Part shown: in pieces, positions 32,896-40,079 of the stretch
How the letters are laid out: every line of letters starts with the position of its first letter
How positions within the stretch are numbered: the first letter of the stretch is position 1
NCBI GenBank assembly: GCA_016935975.1
Contig: JAFGPX010000165.1
Coordinates: 1-40,079 of the forward strand
DNA from: Deltaproteobacteria bacterium
GTDB lineage: Bacteria > Myxococcota_A > Polyangia > Fen-1088
Direction of reading: 5' to 3'
DNA: 40,079 nt
Program-made: the position numbers and the translations under genes
The notes under the pieces: model-generated
Told to the model about the DNA's origin: nothing
Database searches by the model: none
Seen by the model: only the letters and a program-made list of their open reading frames with translations

Positions 32896-33693
32896 TCAAC
32901 GCAGGACCGCGTCGAGCAGCACCATCATCACGAAGCCGCCGATGAGGCCGAAGGTCGCCTCGGTCTCGTAGCCGTTTCGGTGCGTCTCGGGCACGATCTC
33001 GTGGCTGATCACGAAGAGCATGGCGCCCGCGGCAAAGCCCATGGCCCAAGGCAGTGCCGCGGCGGCCGTGGCCACGGCGGCCGCGCCGATGAGCCCGCCC
33101 AAGGTTTCCACCAGGCCGGTCGCGAACGAGGCCAGCACGGAGAAACGCCGGCCGTAGCCCACCGCGAGCAATCCCAGGGCCACGATGAAGCCTTCGGGCA
33201 GGTTCTGGATGAAGATCGCGCTGCTTAGCGAAACCCCGTTGCCGACGTCGCCGCCGCCGAACCCGACCCCCACGGCCATGCCCTCGGGGAAGTTGTGCAG
33301 CGTGATGGCGATGACGAAGAGCCACGTCCGGCGAAGCCGGCTCGAAAGCGGCCCGGCGCGGCCGGACAGGAAGTGCTCGTGCGGCGCGTACCGGTGAACC
33401 CACAACACGGCGAGGGCGCCGAGCATCACGGCCGTGGCAACCACCAGAGCCCCGGCTCGCGGCGATCCGAGCTGCTCTGCCCCGGCCGCTATGCCGGGAA
33501 GCACCAAGGACATCACCGTGGCGGCGAGCATGATTCCGGCCGCGATGCTCTGGAGCACGTCCTGCGCACGTTGAGAGACCCGACTCAGCGAAAGCACCGG
33601 CAGCGCGCCTACCCCGGTGCCGAGGCTGGCCGCGAAGCTGGCCCCCAGGCCCAGCGTGAACACGGAGAGAGTACCGAGATAGCTCTGGAGCAT
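32896..33693 (-). CDS. ZIP-family divalent metal transporter
   Basis: The protein has 265 residues with about eight membrane helices. The metal-path motifs of the ZIP family are clear: HNFPEG (133-138) in helix 4 and QNLPEG (163-168) in helix 5, plus HEIVPE in a later helix. A His-containing loop (RYAPHEHF, about 101-108) lies between helices 3 and 4. It probably imports zinc or related metals across the inner membrane, like ZupT. It lies 70 bases downstream of ftsH and may be read through from it. Specificity cannot be told. Confidence 0.92.
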   Translation of the reverse strand: MLQSYLGTLSVFTLGLGASFAASLGTGVGALPVLSLSRVSQRAQDVLQSIAAGIMLAATVMSLVLPGIAAGAEQLGSPRAGALVVATAVMLGALAVLWVHRYAPHEHFLSGRAGPLSSRLRRTWLFVIAITLHNFPEGMAVGVGFGGGDVGNGVSLSSAIFIQNLPEGFIVALGLLAVGYGRRFSVLASFATGLVETLGGLIGAAAVATAAAALPWAMGFAAGAMLFVISHEIVPETHRNGYETEATFGLIGGFVMMVLLDAVLR

Positions 33694-33763
33694 CGCCGGG
33701 CCGTGATTCTAGCGAGATGGCGGCGCAAGAGAAGGCTCTCTTTCCGCCGCCTCGCCGGAAGAG

Positions 33764-35281
33764 TCAGGGGGTGGGCGGCCTCGCCTCCTTGCACGGCGCA
33801 ATCGCGGCAGCGAAGGTCGCGGCGGCCGGCCGGATGGCCTTGAAAAGTCCTTCGAGATCCGGCGTGTCCAGGGTTTCCTTCTGCAGCAGAAGCTGCGCGC
33901 TTTCGTCGAGGAGAGCCCGGTTTTCCTTGAGGATCGTGGTGGCGCGCTCGAAAGCGGTGAGCACGATCCTGCGCACGGCACAGTCGATCTCGCGGGCGGT
34001 ATCGTCGCCGTAGAGTCGCTGGCGCAAGGGCTCGCCCATGGGCCCCAGCATCGAGCGCTCCTCGGTCTCGAACGCCACATGGCCGAGCTGCGGCTCCATC
34101 GCGTAGCGAGTGACGATGCTGCGAGCGATGTCCGCGATTTTGGCCAGGTCGTCGGCCGCGCCGGTCGAGAAGTGCCCGTAGACCACGTGCTCGGCCGCCC
34201 GCCCGCCCATGAGCACCGCCATGCGGTTCTCGAGCTCCTGCCGGGTCATCAAATAGCGATCCTCGGTGGGGCGCTGGATGGTGTAGCCGAGGGCGCCGAT
34301 GCCGCGCGGAATGATCGACACTTTGTGCACCGGATCGGCGCCCGCGATGGCCGCCGCCAAGATGGCGTGTCCCATCTCGTGATGCGCGACGATTTCGCGC
34401 TCGCGCGGATTGAGCAGGCGGTTCTTGCGCTCGAGGCCGGCCACGATACGCTCGACGCCGCTGTTGAAATCGCCGAGGGAGATGCTGCCGGCCCCCCGGC
34501 GGGTCGCGGCCAGCGCCGCCTCGTTGACCAGGTTCGCGAGATCGGCCCCCGTGAAGCCCGGGGTCAGGGCCGCGACCTGCTCCAGATCCACGTCGGGGTC
34601 CAGCTTGACCTTCTTGATGTGAACCTTCAGGACCTCGACGCGACCGCGCTTGTCGGGTCGGTCGACCAGGACCTGGCGGTCGAAGCGCCCGGCGCGCAGC
34701 AGCGCCGGATCGAGGACCTCGGGCCGGTTGGTCGCGGCCAGGAGCACGATGCCGCTCGTCGAGTCGAAGCCGTCGAGCTCGACCAGGAGCTGGTTCAGGG
34801 TCTGCTCTTTTTCGTCGTGGCCGCCCGCGAAGGGCGCGGCGCCCCGCGCCCGCCCCAAGGCGTCCAGCTCGTCGATGAAGACGATGGCCGGCGCCTTGCC
34901 GCGCGCCTGTTCGAAGAGATCGCGCACGCGGGCCGCGCCCACGCCCACGAACATCTCGACGAAGTCCGAACCCGAGATCGAGAAGAAGGGCACGCCCGCC
35001 TCGCCCGCCACGGCGCGCGCCAAGAGCGTTTTGCCCGTGCCCGGCGGCCCGACGAGCAGGATGCCCTTGGGCATGCGCGCGCCCAGGCGGCCGTACTGGT
35101 CCGGATCTTTCAGGAACTCGACCGTCTCTCGCAATTCGGCCTTGGCCTCCTCGACGCCCGCCACGTCGGCAAACGTCGTCTTGGTGTCGGTCTCGACGTA
35201 GACCTTGGCTTTGCTCTTGCCGATGGACATCAGCCCGCCGCCGGCGCCCAGCTGGCCCGACACCCGGCGCATGATGAGCAT
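33764..35281 (-). CDS. ftsH: FtsH AAA+ protease, catalytic part after an in-frame TGA
   Basis: It has 505 codons beginning with the ATG that directly follows the TGA closing the upstream N-terminal part, in the same frame. It contains the AAA+ domain (Walker A GPPGTGKT 78-85, Walker B IVFIDELD, second region [20 protein letters not shown]) and the zinc protease domain with HEMGH (301-305). Without the upstream segment it has no membrane helix. In complete FtsH proteins the sequence at the join reads as one chain with Trp, so TGA probably replaces TGG. Either one gene is interrupted, or the halves are made separately with restart at TGAATG. FtsH degrades misassembled membrane and regulatory proteins. 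Confidence 0.9.
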   Translation of the reverse strand: MLIMRRVSGQLGAGGGLMSIGKSKAKVYVETDTKTTFADVAGVEEAKAELRETVEFLKDPDQYGRLGARMPKGILLVGPPGTGKTLLARAVAGEAGVPFFSISGSDFVEMFVGVGAARVRDLFEQARGKAPAIVFIDELDALGRARGAAPFAGGHDEKEQTLNQLLVELDGFDSTSGIVLLAATNRPEVLDPALLRAGRFDRQVLVDRPDKRGRVEVLKVHIKKVKLDPDVDLEQVAALTPGFTGADLANLVNEAALAATRRGAGSISLGDFNSGVERIVAGLERKNRLLNPREREIVAHHEMGHAILAAAIAGADPVHKVSIIPRGIGALGYTIQRPTEDRYLMTRQELENRMAVLMGGRAAEHVVYGHFSTGAADDLAKIADIARSIVTRYAMEPQLGHVAFETEERSMLGPMGEPLRQRLYGDDTAREIDCAVRRIVLTAFERATTILKENRALLDESAQLLLQKETLDTPDLEGLFKAIRPAAATFAAAIAPCKEARPPTP

Positions 35282-35641
35282 TCAGATCCCGAAGAACAGG
35301 AGCACGGGCAGAATCCAGGAGAGCAAGGTCGCCAGCGCCTTGCTCTCGACGTGGCCCGAGAACTTGACGCCGTACTTGGCGAGATCTTCGGCCAGGGCGG
35401 TGTCCACGCGCGTGGTTCGAAAGAGCTTCTTTCCGGGGTGCTCGGGATCCTTCAGCTGGCCGCGGATCTCGTTTTCCTCGATGACGATTTCCTGGACCTT
35501 GCCTTGGGCGGCCAGCTTCAGGAATTCGCTGTAGGGCAGCGTGGCGACCGACCGAAAGCCGACCCACAAGTCGTGCACCAGCATCACGCCCATGATCGCA
35601 ACGAGGGCGTAGATCAGATTGAAACGCGTCGTTCTGTGCAT
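35282..35641 (-). CDS. ftsH: FtsH N-terminal membrane part, ended by in-frame TGA
   Basis: It has 119 codons. The first membrane helix (about 8-26, LIYALVAIMGVMLVHDLW), a small periplasmic FtsH_ext-like domain (about 35-98) and the second helix (about 102-119, LATLLSWILPVLLFFGI) are complete. TGA follows the last hydrophobic residue. The codon after TGA is ATG, and the ensuing [10 protein letters not shown] is exactly what follows helix 2 in FtsH. Only one codon is affected and no bases are lost. The fragment by itself would be an anchor without ATPase. Confidence 0.85.
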   Translation of the reverse strand: MHRTTRFNLIYALVAIMGVMLVHDLWVGFRSVATLPYSEFLKLAAQGKVQEIVIEENEIRGQLKDPEHPGKKLFRTTRVDTALAEDLAKYGVKFSGHVESKALATLLSWILPVLLFFGI

Positions 35642-35712
35642 GATGCTCTCTTCCTAGATCACAGCCGGGCGACGCGCCAGCCCCACGTTGGCAGGCGGCC
35701 CGTCCGAGCGAG

Positions 35713-36498
35713 CTACGGGCAGCGCAGGTGCAGCAGAAGCTCGACGTTGCCCTTGCCGCCCGTGATGGGCGACGTGGTTTCGCCGAGCACGGCAAAGCCC
35801 AGCTCGCGCGCGGCCGCGGCCACGCCGCCGACCGCTCGCCTGCGCTCCTCCTCGTCGCGCACGATGCCGCCCTTGCCGACCTTGCCCTTGCCCACCTCGA
35901 ATTGCGGCTTGACCAGAGCCACCACCGGCGCGCCCGGCACCAAGAGCGCAGGTAGCACGGGCAGGACCAGCCGGAGCGAGATGAAGGAAACGTCGATGAC
36001 GGCCAACGTGCAGGGCTCGGGGATGCGTTCGGCCGGTATGTGCCGGATGTTGGTGCGATCGACGACGACCACGCGCGGGTCGGACGCGATCTTCCAGTCG
36101 AGCTGACCGCGCCCCACGTCGACGCAGTAGACGCGCGCCGCCCCCCGCCGCAGCAGACAGTCGGTGAACCCGCCGGTCGAGGCGCCGATGTCGAGCGCCA
36201 CCGCGCCCGTCACCTCGAGCAGGAAGGCATCGAGCGCGTGCGCGAGCTTCTGTCCCCCGCGCGAAACGTAGGGCATGGGCTCACCGCGCAAGCGCAGCGC
36301 CGCGCCCGCCGGCAGGAGATCCCCCGCCTTCTCGACGGGCTTGTCGCCGCACAGGATCTGCCCCGCCAAGATCAGGGCGCGCGCCCGTTCCCGCGACGGA
36401 GCCAGCCCCTGCTCGAGGACCGCGACATCCGCGCGGATCCTGGACGGCTGCGTCGGCCGCCCGTCGTCGTCTTTCGGAGGCTTGTCCTTGCGTCCCAC
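35713..36498 (-). CDS. tlyA: TlyA-type rRNA 2'-O-methyltransferase
   Basis: The protein has 261 residues from the GTG at 36498; an open frame runs further up but would abut the tRNA and has no conserved sequence. An S4 RNA-binding domain (about 20-80, ADVAVLEQGLAPSRERARALI) precedes a Rossmann methyltransferase domain with ALDIGASTGGFTDCLL, and VDVGRGQLDWK and LVKPQFEVGKG follow. This order defines the TlyA/hemolysin A family. Mycobacterial TlyA methylates 16S and 23S rRNA riboses; some family members act only on 16S. The specific target here is not known. Confidence 0.92.
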   Translation of the reverse strand: MGRKDKPPKDDDGRPTQPSRIRADVAVLEQGLAPSRERARALILAGQILCGDKPVEKAGDLLPAGAALRLRGEPMPYVSRGGQKLAHALDAFLLEVTGAVALDIGASTGGFTDCLLRRGAARVYCVDVGRGQLDWKIASDPRVVVVDRTNIRHIPAERIPEPCTLAVIDVSFISLRLVLPVLPALLVPGAPVVALVKPQFEVGKGKVGKGGIVRDEEERRRAVGGVAAAARELGFAVLGETTSPITGGKGNVELLLHLRCP

Positions 36499-36582
36499 GG
36501 CCGGAGCATACGCCGAGACGAGTTCGCCATTGCAAACCGGATCGCGGCAAGTACAATCCCTCCACCCGGCACGCCGGGGCAC

Positions 36583-36655
<73 letters not shown>

Positions 36656-36755
36656 CCGAGAGGCGTTGACTTCTTCGGATCCGGCGTCTGGCGCACTCGC
36701 CTCGTGAGGGGAGCGCTCGGAGCGGTTTCCTCGCAGGCCTGTCGCGCGATCTCGG

Positions 36756-37721
36756 CTAGAGATCGAGCAAGTACGCCGCGATGAGCGGAAACACGATGGT
36801 CGCGTCCGACTCGACGATGAAGCGAGGCGTGTCGACGTCGAGCTTGCCCCACGTGATCTTTTCCTCTGGAGGGGCGCCGCTGTAGGAGCCGTAGGACGTC
36901 TTCGCCTCCGAGATCTGGCAGAAGTAGGCCCACGGGCGCACCTTCTGTTTCAGGTCCTGCCCGATCAACGGCACGACGGAGATCGGGAAATCGCCCGAGA
37001 TGCCGCCGCCGATCTGGAAGAAACCCATCGGGTGCCGAGCATCCAGTTCACGATACCAAGCAACGAGCGTGCTCATCTGCTCGAGCCCGCTCTTCATGGC
37101 GGAGAAGGCGTAGTTGCCCTGGGTCGCTCCGACAACGAACATGTTGCCGAGCGACGAGTCTTCCCAGCCGGGCACCCAGATCGGAAGCGAACGCTCGCAG
37201 GCAGCGAGCAGCCACGAATTCCTGGGATCGATCTGATACTCGGTCTTCAGCCGGCCGCTCCGCAGGAGCTGGTACATGTACTCGTGCGGTGCATGGCGTT
37301 CGCCCCTTTGGTGCGCGGCCTGCCACAGCTCGAGCATGTAGCCCTCGATCTTGCGCATCGCCGCTTCCTCGGGGATGCAGGTATCCGTCACGCGGTTGAG
37401 GCCGCGCAGCAGCAAGGCTTTCTCGTCCTGCGCCGTGAGCTCGCGGTAGTTCGACACGCGCTCGTAGTTGTCGTGCGCGACGAGGTTGAACACGTCCTCC
37501 TCGAGGTTCGCGCCGGTGACGCACAAGCCGTGGATCTTGTCCCGGCGAATGAGCTCGGCGACGACGATGCCGATTTCTGCCGTGCTCATGGCGCCGCCCA
37601 TCGTCAGCAGCATTCTTCCCCCCTGCGCCAGGTGGCGTTCCCACCCCTTGGCGGCATCCACGAGGGCGGCGGCGTTGAAGTGACGGAAGTGATGAAGGAT
37701 GAAGTCTCGAACGGCTCCCAC
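36756..37721 (-). CDS. Deoxyhypusine synthase-family protein
   Basis: The protein has 321 residues from a GTG at 37721 with a strong AAGGAG site at 37729-37734. Motifs match the eukaryotic and archaeal deoxyhypusine synthase family: LTMGGAMSTAEIG, a VTGANLEED segment, FFQIGGGISGDFPI, and the catalytic lysine region ITWGKLDVD with Lys293 at the position of the human active-site lysine. Bacteria lack eIF5A, the usual substrate. Bacterial relatives are thought to make homospermidine or related polyamines from spermidine or putrescine. No polyamine gene is adjacent, so the reaction here is open. Confidence 0.9.
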   Translation of the reverse strand: MGAVRDFILHHFRHFNAAALVDAAKGWERHLAQGGRMLLTMGGAMSTAEIGIVVAELIRRDKIHGLCVTGANLEEDVFNLVAHDNYERVSNYRELTAQDEKALLLRGLNRVTDTCIPEEAAMRKIEGYMLELWQAAHQRGERHAPHEYMYQLLRSGRLKTEYQIDPRNSWLLAACERSLPIWVPGWEDSSLGNMFVVGATQGNYAFSAMKSGLEQMSTLVAWYRELDARHPMGFFQIGGGISGDFPISVVPLIGQDLKQKVRPWAYFCQISEAKTSYGSYSGAPPEEKITWGKLDVDTPRFIVESDATIVFPLIAAYLLDL

Positions 37722-38074
37722 GGGACATCTCCTTTCCGGGCGCGTGGATCTTTCGTCCGCGGGTTCTTTGTCTATTGTGAAGAGGTTGCCACAACCCGGG
37801 CTGCGACCGCAAAGAAGCTGCGATTGGGGTCGTGAGGCAGTCCGAATGGAAGCCCAGCGGCACGGGCTGGGGCGGCGGTCGAGGCGCTGGAGACTCCGAT
37901 CCCGTGGAAAGCTGGAGCCTCAGGCCTCGGTTCGTCCGTCAGGAAATGCGCGGCTGTCGCGCACAAGGCGCGGTCAGGATGGAGCACTTCGGGTACGGAT
38001 CCGACCACGACGGGCCGAACGAGGTCGACGAGCGTCGCTTCTTCGCCAGTGACCGTAGCCGGCAAGGGCACGGG
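37722..38074. other. Intergenic region without a supported gene
   Basis: The stretch of 353 bases lies between the start of the deoxyhypusine-synthase-like gene (its ribosome-binding site is at 37729-37734) and the stop of the second OmpA gene. Open frames exist on both strands but have no domain, ribosome site or codon pattern that supports a protein. No strong hairpin with a U-run follows the OmpA stop. Confidence 0.5.
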
Positions 38075-39373
38075 CTATTGGATCACGGTGAACTCGATGC
38101 GCCGGTTGGCCGCGCGGCCCTTTGGGGTCTTGTTGGATTCCTTCGGCTGGGTGTCGCCGTAGCCGGCCGTCTCCAAGCGCTTGTCGTCCACACCCTTGTC
38201 GACCAAGTAGGTCTTCACCGCCTCGGCCCGTGCCTCCGATAGCGTCTGGTTCTTGGCGGCCTTGCCGACGTTGTCGGTGTGTCCCTCGATCTTTAGCCGC
38301 AAGGACGGATACTCCTGGATGACCTGCAGCGCGGCGTCGAGCACGGGATACGACTTCTTCGTGATATCGGCTTTGCCGGTCTTGAAGGTGATGCCTTTGA
38401 TTGCCCCCGTGAATTTCGCGACTTCCTCGGGCAGGCAGCCTTCGTGCTCCTTGAGTCCCGGCAGGTCGGGGCACTTGTCCTCGGCGTCGGGCACGCCGTC
38501 GTTGTCGCCGTCCGGACAGCCCTCAAGCTCGGGCTTGCCGGCCGCATCGGGGCACTTGTCTTCCGAATCGAGGACGCCATCGCCGTCGCTGTCCTTCTCC
38601 TTCTCCGGGCAGCCATCGAGCTCGCGCTTGCCCGGCTCGTCGGGGCACTTGTCCTTCGAATCGATGACGAGGTCGCGGTCCCTGTCCGGACAGCCGCGGG
38701 TTGTGCGGGGACCGGCCTCGCCCGGACATCTGTCTTCCTCGTCGGGAAGTCCGTCACCGTCGCGATCGAGGACCTTCTTCACGACCTTGGGCGAGAAGAA
38801 GAGGTCGAGACCCGCCAAGATCTCGACGTTTCTGGAGAACTTGCCGTCGAACCCGTCGGACAGCACGCCGCGGCCTTCGATGCGTAGGGCGAGCCACGAG
38901 GCAAGCAGTCCGCGCAAGCCAAGACCGCCGTGGAACGCCGGGAAATCCCAGTCCATTCCCAAGCTGCCGTTGTACATCTGGTAGCCGCCTCCGCCGACCA
39001 GGACGAACGGCGTCCAGCCGCCGCCGAGCAAGTGAAAGAGCACGTTCAGCTCTGCCTTCAGGGCGTGATTGAGCGCGTTGTCGTAGCTTGCCTGGATGGG
39101 CAGGTACCCGCCCTCCAGCTCGATGGCCAGCCGCGGAATGATTTGATATCCCAAACGCAACATGCCGATCGGCGAGGATTTTGCCTGACCCGGCGCCGTT
39201 CCGTCCCTTCGTACGTAGGTGCCGAATTCCCAGTCGACCAGGCGCAAGTTGTAGCCTCCCGATACCCCGACGTACAGGGAGCCCGAGGGATACTCGGCAC
39301 TCGCGGGACGGCTCTGTGACAGGCTTGCCAAGAGGATCGTCGAACCGAAAAGGATATGAGTTGTGCGCAACAT
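38075..39373 (-). CDS. OmpA-family outer membrane protein with TSP3 repeats
   Basis: The protein has 432 residues from the ATG at 39373, which has a GGAGGAG-type site at 39383-39390. A signal peptide ends near ASA (about 26). A beta-barrel-like domain (about 28-200) is followed by four TSP3-type repeats (DRDGDGLPDEEDRCP, then DRDLVIDSKDKCP, DSDGDGVLDSEDKCP, DGDNDGVPDAEDKCP). The OmpA C-terminal domain has GHTDNVG and ends FTVIQ. The layout equals that of the 452-residue paralogue at 22811-24169, but it lacks the proline run and the barrels share little. It links outer membrane and cell wall. Confidence 0.93.
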   Translation of the reverse strand: MLRTTHILFGSTILLASLSQSRPASAEYPSGSLYVGVSGGYNLRLVDWEFGTYVRRDGTAPGQAKSSPIGMLRLGYQIIPRLAIELEGGYLPIQASYDNALNHALKAELNVLFHLLGGGWTPFVLVGGGGYQMYNGSLGMDWDFPAFHGGLGLRGLLASWLALRIEGRGVLSDGFDGKFSRNVEILAGLDLFFSPKVVKKVLDRDGDGLPDEEDRCPGEAGPRTTRGCPDRDRDLVIDSKDKCPDEPGKRELDGCPEKEKDSDGDGVLDSEDKCPDAAGKPELEGCPDGDNDGVPDAEDKCPDLPGLKEHEGCLPEEVAKFTGAIKGITFKTGKADITKKSYPVLDAALQVIQEYPSLRLKIEGHTDNVGKAAKNQTLSEARAEAVKTYLVDKGVDDKRLETAGYGDTQPKESNKTPKGRAANRRIEFTVIQ

Positions 39374-39587
39374 CGCTTGGATCTCCTCCCGGGATGGCGC
39401 CTCAGCGACTCGCTGGCGCGCCTTGTCACGGTCCCGGAAGCCATGCGACCAGAAAGCGAACCTTCCGTCAATTGGGAAAGTGGCGGACCTATCCTGGTTT
39501 GATTCGGGACCAACATCTGGGTATCTTTGCGCAGCCTCGGTGACCGGCATGGGCGGCGCGACCTCGCGCCTAACAAAAGGAATGACC

Positions 39588-40079
39588 ATGAGAAGAGGAA
39601 TCGTGTTCGGTGTGGTGGTGCTCGCCGCATTCGGGTTTCTACCCCCGGGATGTAGCTACGAATCGTCTGTCAGCGGCGGCTCGGGCGGCGCCGCAAGTGG
39701 CGGCGCGAGCGGGGGCAGCTCGACCACGGCCGGAAGCGGCGGCTCGGGTGGCGCCGCAAGTGGCGGCGCGAGCGGGGGCAGCTCGACCACGGCTGGAAGC
39801 GGCGGCTCGGGCGGCAGCGGCGGCAGCAGCACGACCTCGTCGGCTGCCTGCGGGACCACCGACGGCACCTACGAGGAGAACACGACCTTCGGAACCGACG
39901 GAAAGACGGAGCCCTATAACCTCAACAAATGGGGAACTTGGGGCAATGGCACGGAGCCCACCCTGACGCAAACCACGACGGGGCCAGAGGGCCTCGACTG
40001 CAGCTCGGGTTGCGCGAAGCTGACCATCGATTTCTCGGATGGCACCGCCCAGTACTCGGCGGGCTCGTTCGTCGAGTAC
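39588..40079 (+). CDS. Gly-linker lipoprotein, N-terminal part (runs off the window)
   Basis: The ATG at 39588 is preceded by AAAAGG; an ATG 6 bases earlier is in frame. The frame stays open to the window end (164 codons). A lipoprotein signal ends with PPGC (Cys22). A Gly/Ser/Thr linker (about 28-84) contains a perfect in-frame duplication. A secreted domain begins near CGTTDGTYEENTTFG, with KWGTWGNG and later CSSGCAKLTIDFSDG. The same architecture as the GH43 and GH54 lipoproteins suggests a carbohydrate-active or substrate-binding enzyme. Too little is visible to name it. Confidence 0.8.
   Translation, partial: MRRGIVFGVVVLAAFGFLPPGCSYESSVSGGSGGAASGGASGGSSTTAGSGGSGGAASGGASGGSSTTAGSGGSGGSGGSSTTSSAACGTTDGTYEENTTFGTDGKTEPYNLNKWGTWGNGTEPTLTQTTTGPEGLDCSSGCAKLTIDFSDGTAQYSAGSFVEY
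39675..39800 (+). repeat. Two tandem 63-base units in a lipoprotein linker
   Basis: Two 21-codon units (39675-39737 and 39738-39800) encode the same Gly/Ser/Ala/Thr linker and differ at only two silent third positions. The near identity points to a recent duplication of spacer sequence. Confidence 0.85.

Noticed and set aside
36499-36582. Longer start for tlyA reaching the tRNA gene
   Set aside because: The added residues are Cys/Arg-rich and unconserved and would begin one base from the tRNA 5' end. The GTG at 36498 gives the usual TlyA length.
37772-38071. Possible 99-residue minus-strand gene just after the second OmpA gene
   Set aside because: It has a GTG start without a ribosome-binding site, no recognisable domain and an unconvincing composition.

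Overview
The window comes from a GC-rich, Gram-negative chromosome that most resembles Myxococcota, probably the Polyangia. This is an inference from gene style. It has secreted lipoproteins with long Gly/Ser/Thr linkers, a transmembrane Hanks-type Ser/Thr kinase, two OmpA proteins with thrombospondin type-3 calcium repeats, an ECF sigma factor paired with a FecR/PEGA/TPR regulator, and frequent GTG/TTG starts. No phage, insertion sequence or CRISPR array was seen.

Layout. 1-822 is the end of a DUF1846 gene. 823-9291 is an arabinan-degradation locus. On the minus strand it has a GH43 arabinanase lipoprotein, an unknown secreted beta-barrel-like protein, an ECF sigma factor, its membrane FecR-type regulator and a second GH43-like lipoprotein whose catalytic acid Glu is replaced by Gln. 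A GH54 arabinofuranosidase diverges on the plus strand and is followed by a short remnant of a second GH54 gene. 9315-16803 is a minus-strand run: a split transketolase (its first subunit interrupted by an in-frame TAG), a polyprenyl-phosphate-type GT2, an SDR reductase and two large polytopic membrane proteins. It looks like a surface-glycan or lipid-linked sugar pathway. 17015-21124 is signalling: a FliJ-like coiled coil, a Ser/Thr kinase, a small membrane protein and an orphan PAS/HisKA_3 histidine kinase.

21216-28779 holds UDP-glucose dehydrogenase, an OmpA/TSP3 protein with a clear terminator, a methyltransferase/GT2 pair, argD-argF and a J-domain protein. 28847-37721 is mostly housekeeping: a DinG-type helicase, hisI, greB, a UDP-glucuronate 4-epimerase-like enzyme, a ZIP transporter, ftsH (split by an in-frame TGA exactly after its second membrane helix), tlyA, tRNA-Ala(CGC) and a bacterial deoxyhypusine-synthase-like enzyme. 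The window ends with a second OmpA/TSP3 protein and the start of another Gly-linker lipoprotein.

Working together: GH43 endo-arabinanase and GH54 exo-arabinofuranosidase would act on the same polymer, and the embedded sigma/FecR pair is a plausible sensor-regulator for it. UDP-glucose dehydrogenase and the epimerase could supply UDP-GlcA and UDP-GalA for surface glycans. The points most worth checking are the two in-frame stops in otherwise intact genes (ftsH, transketolase A), the transketolase-GT2-SDR-membrane protein cluster, the Glu-to-Gln GH43 protein and the deoxyhypusine-synthase-like gene.
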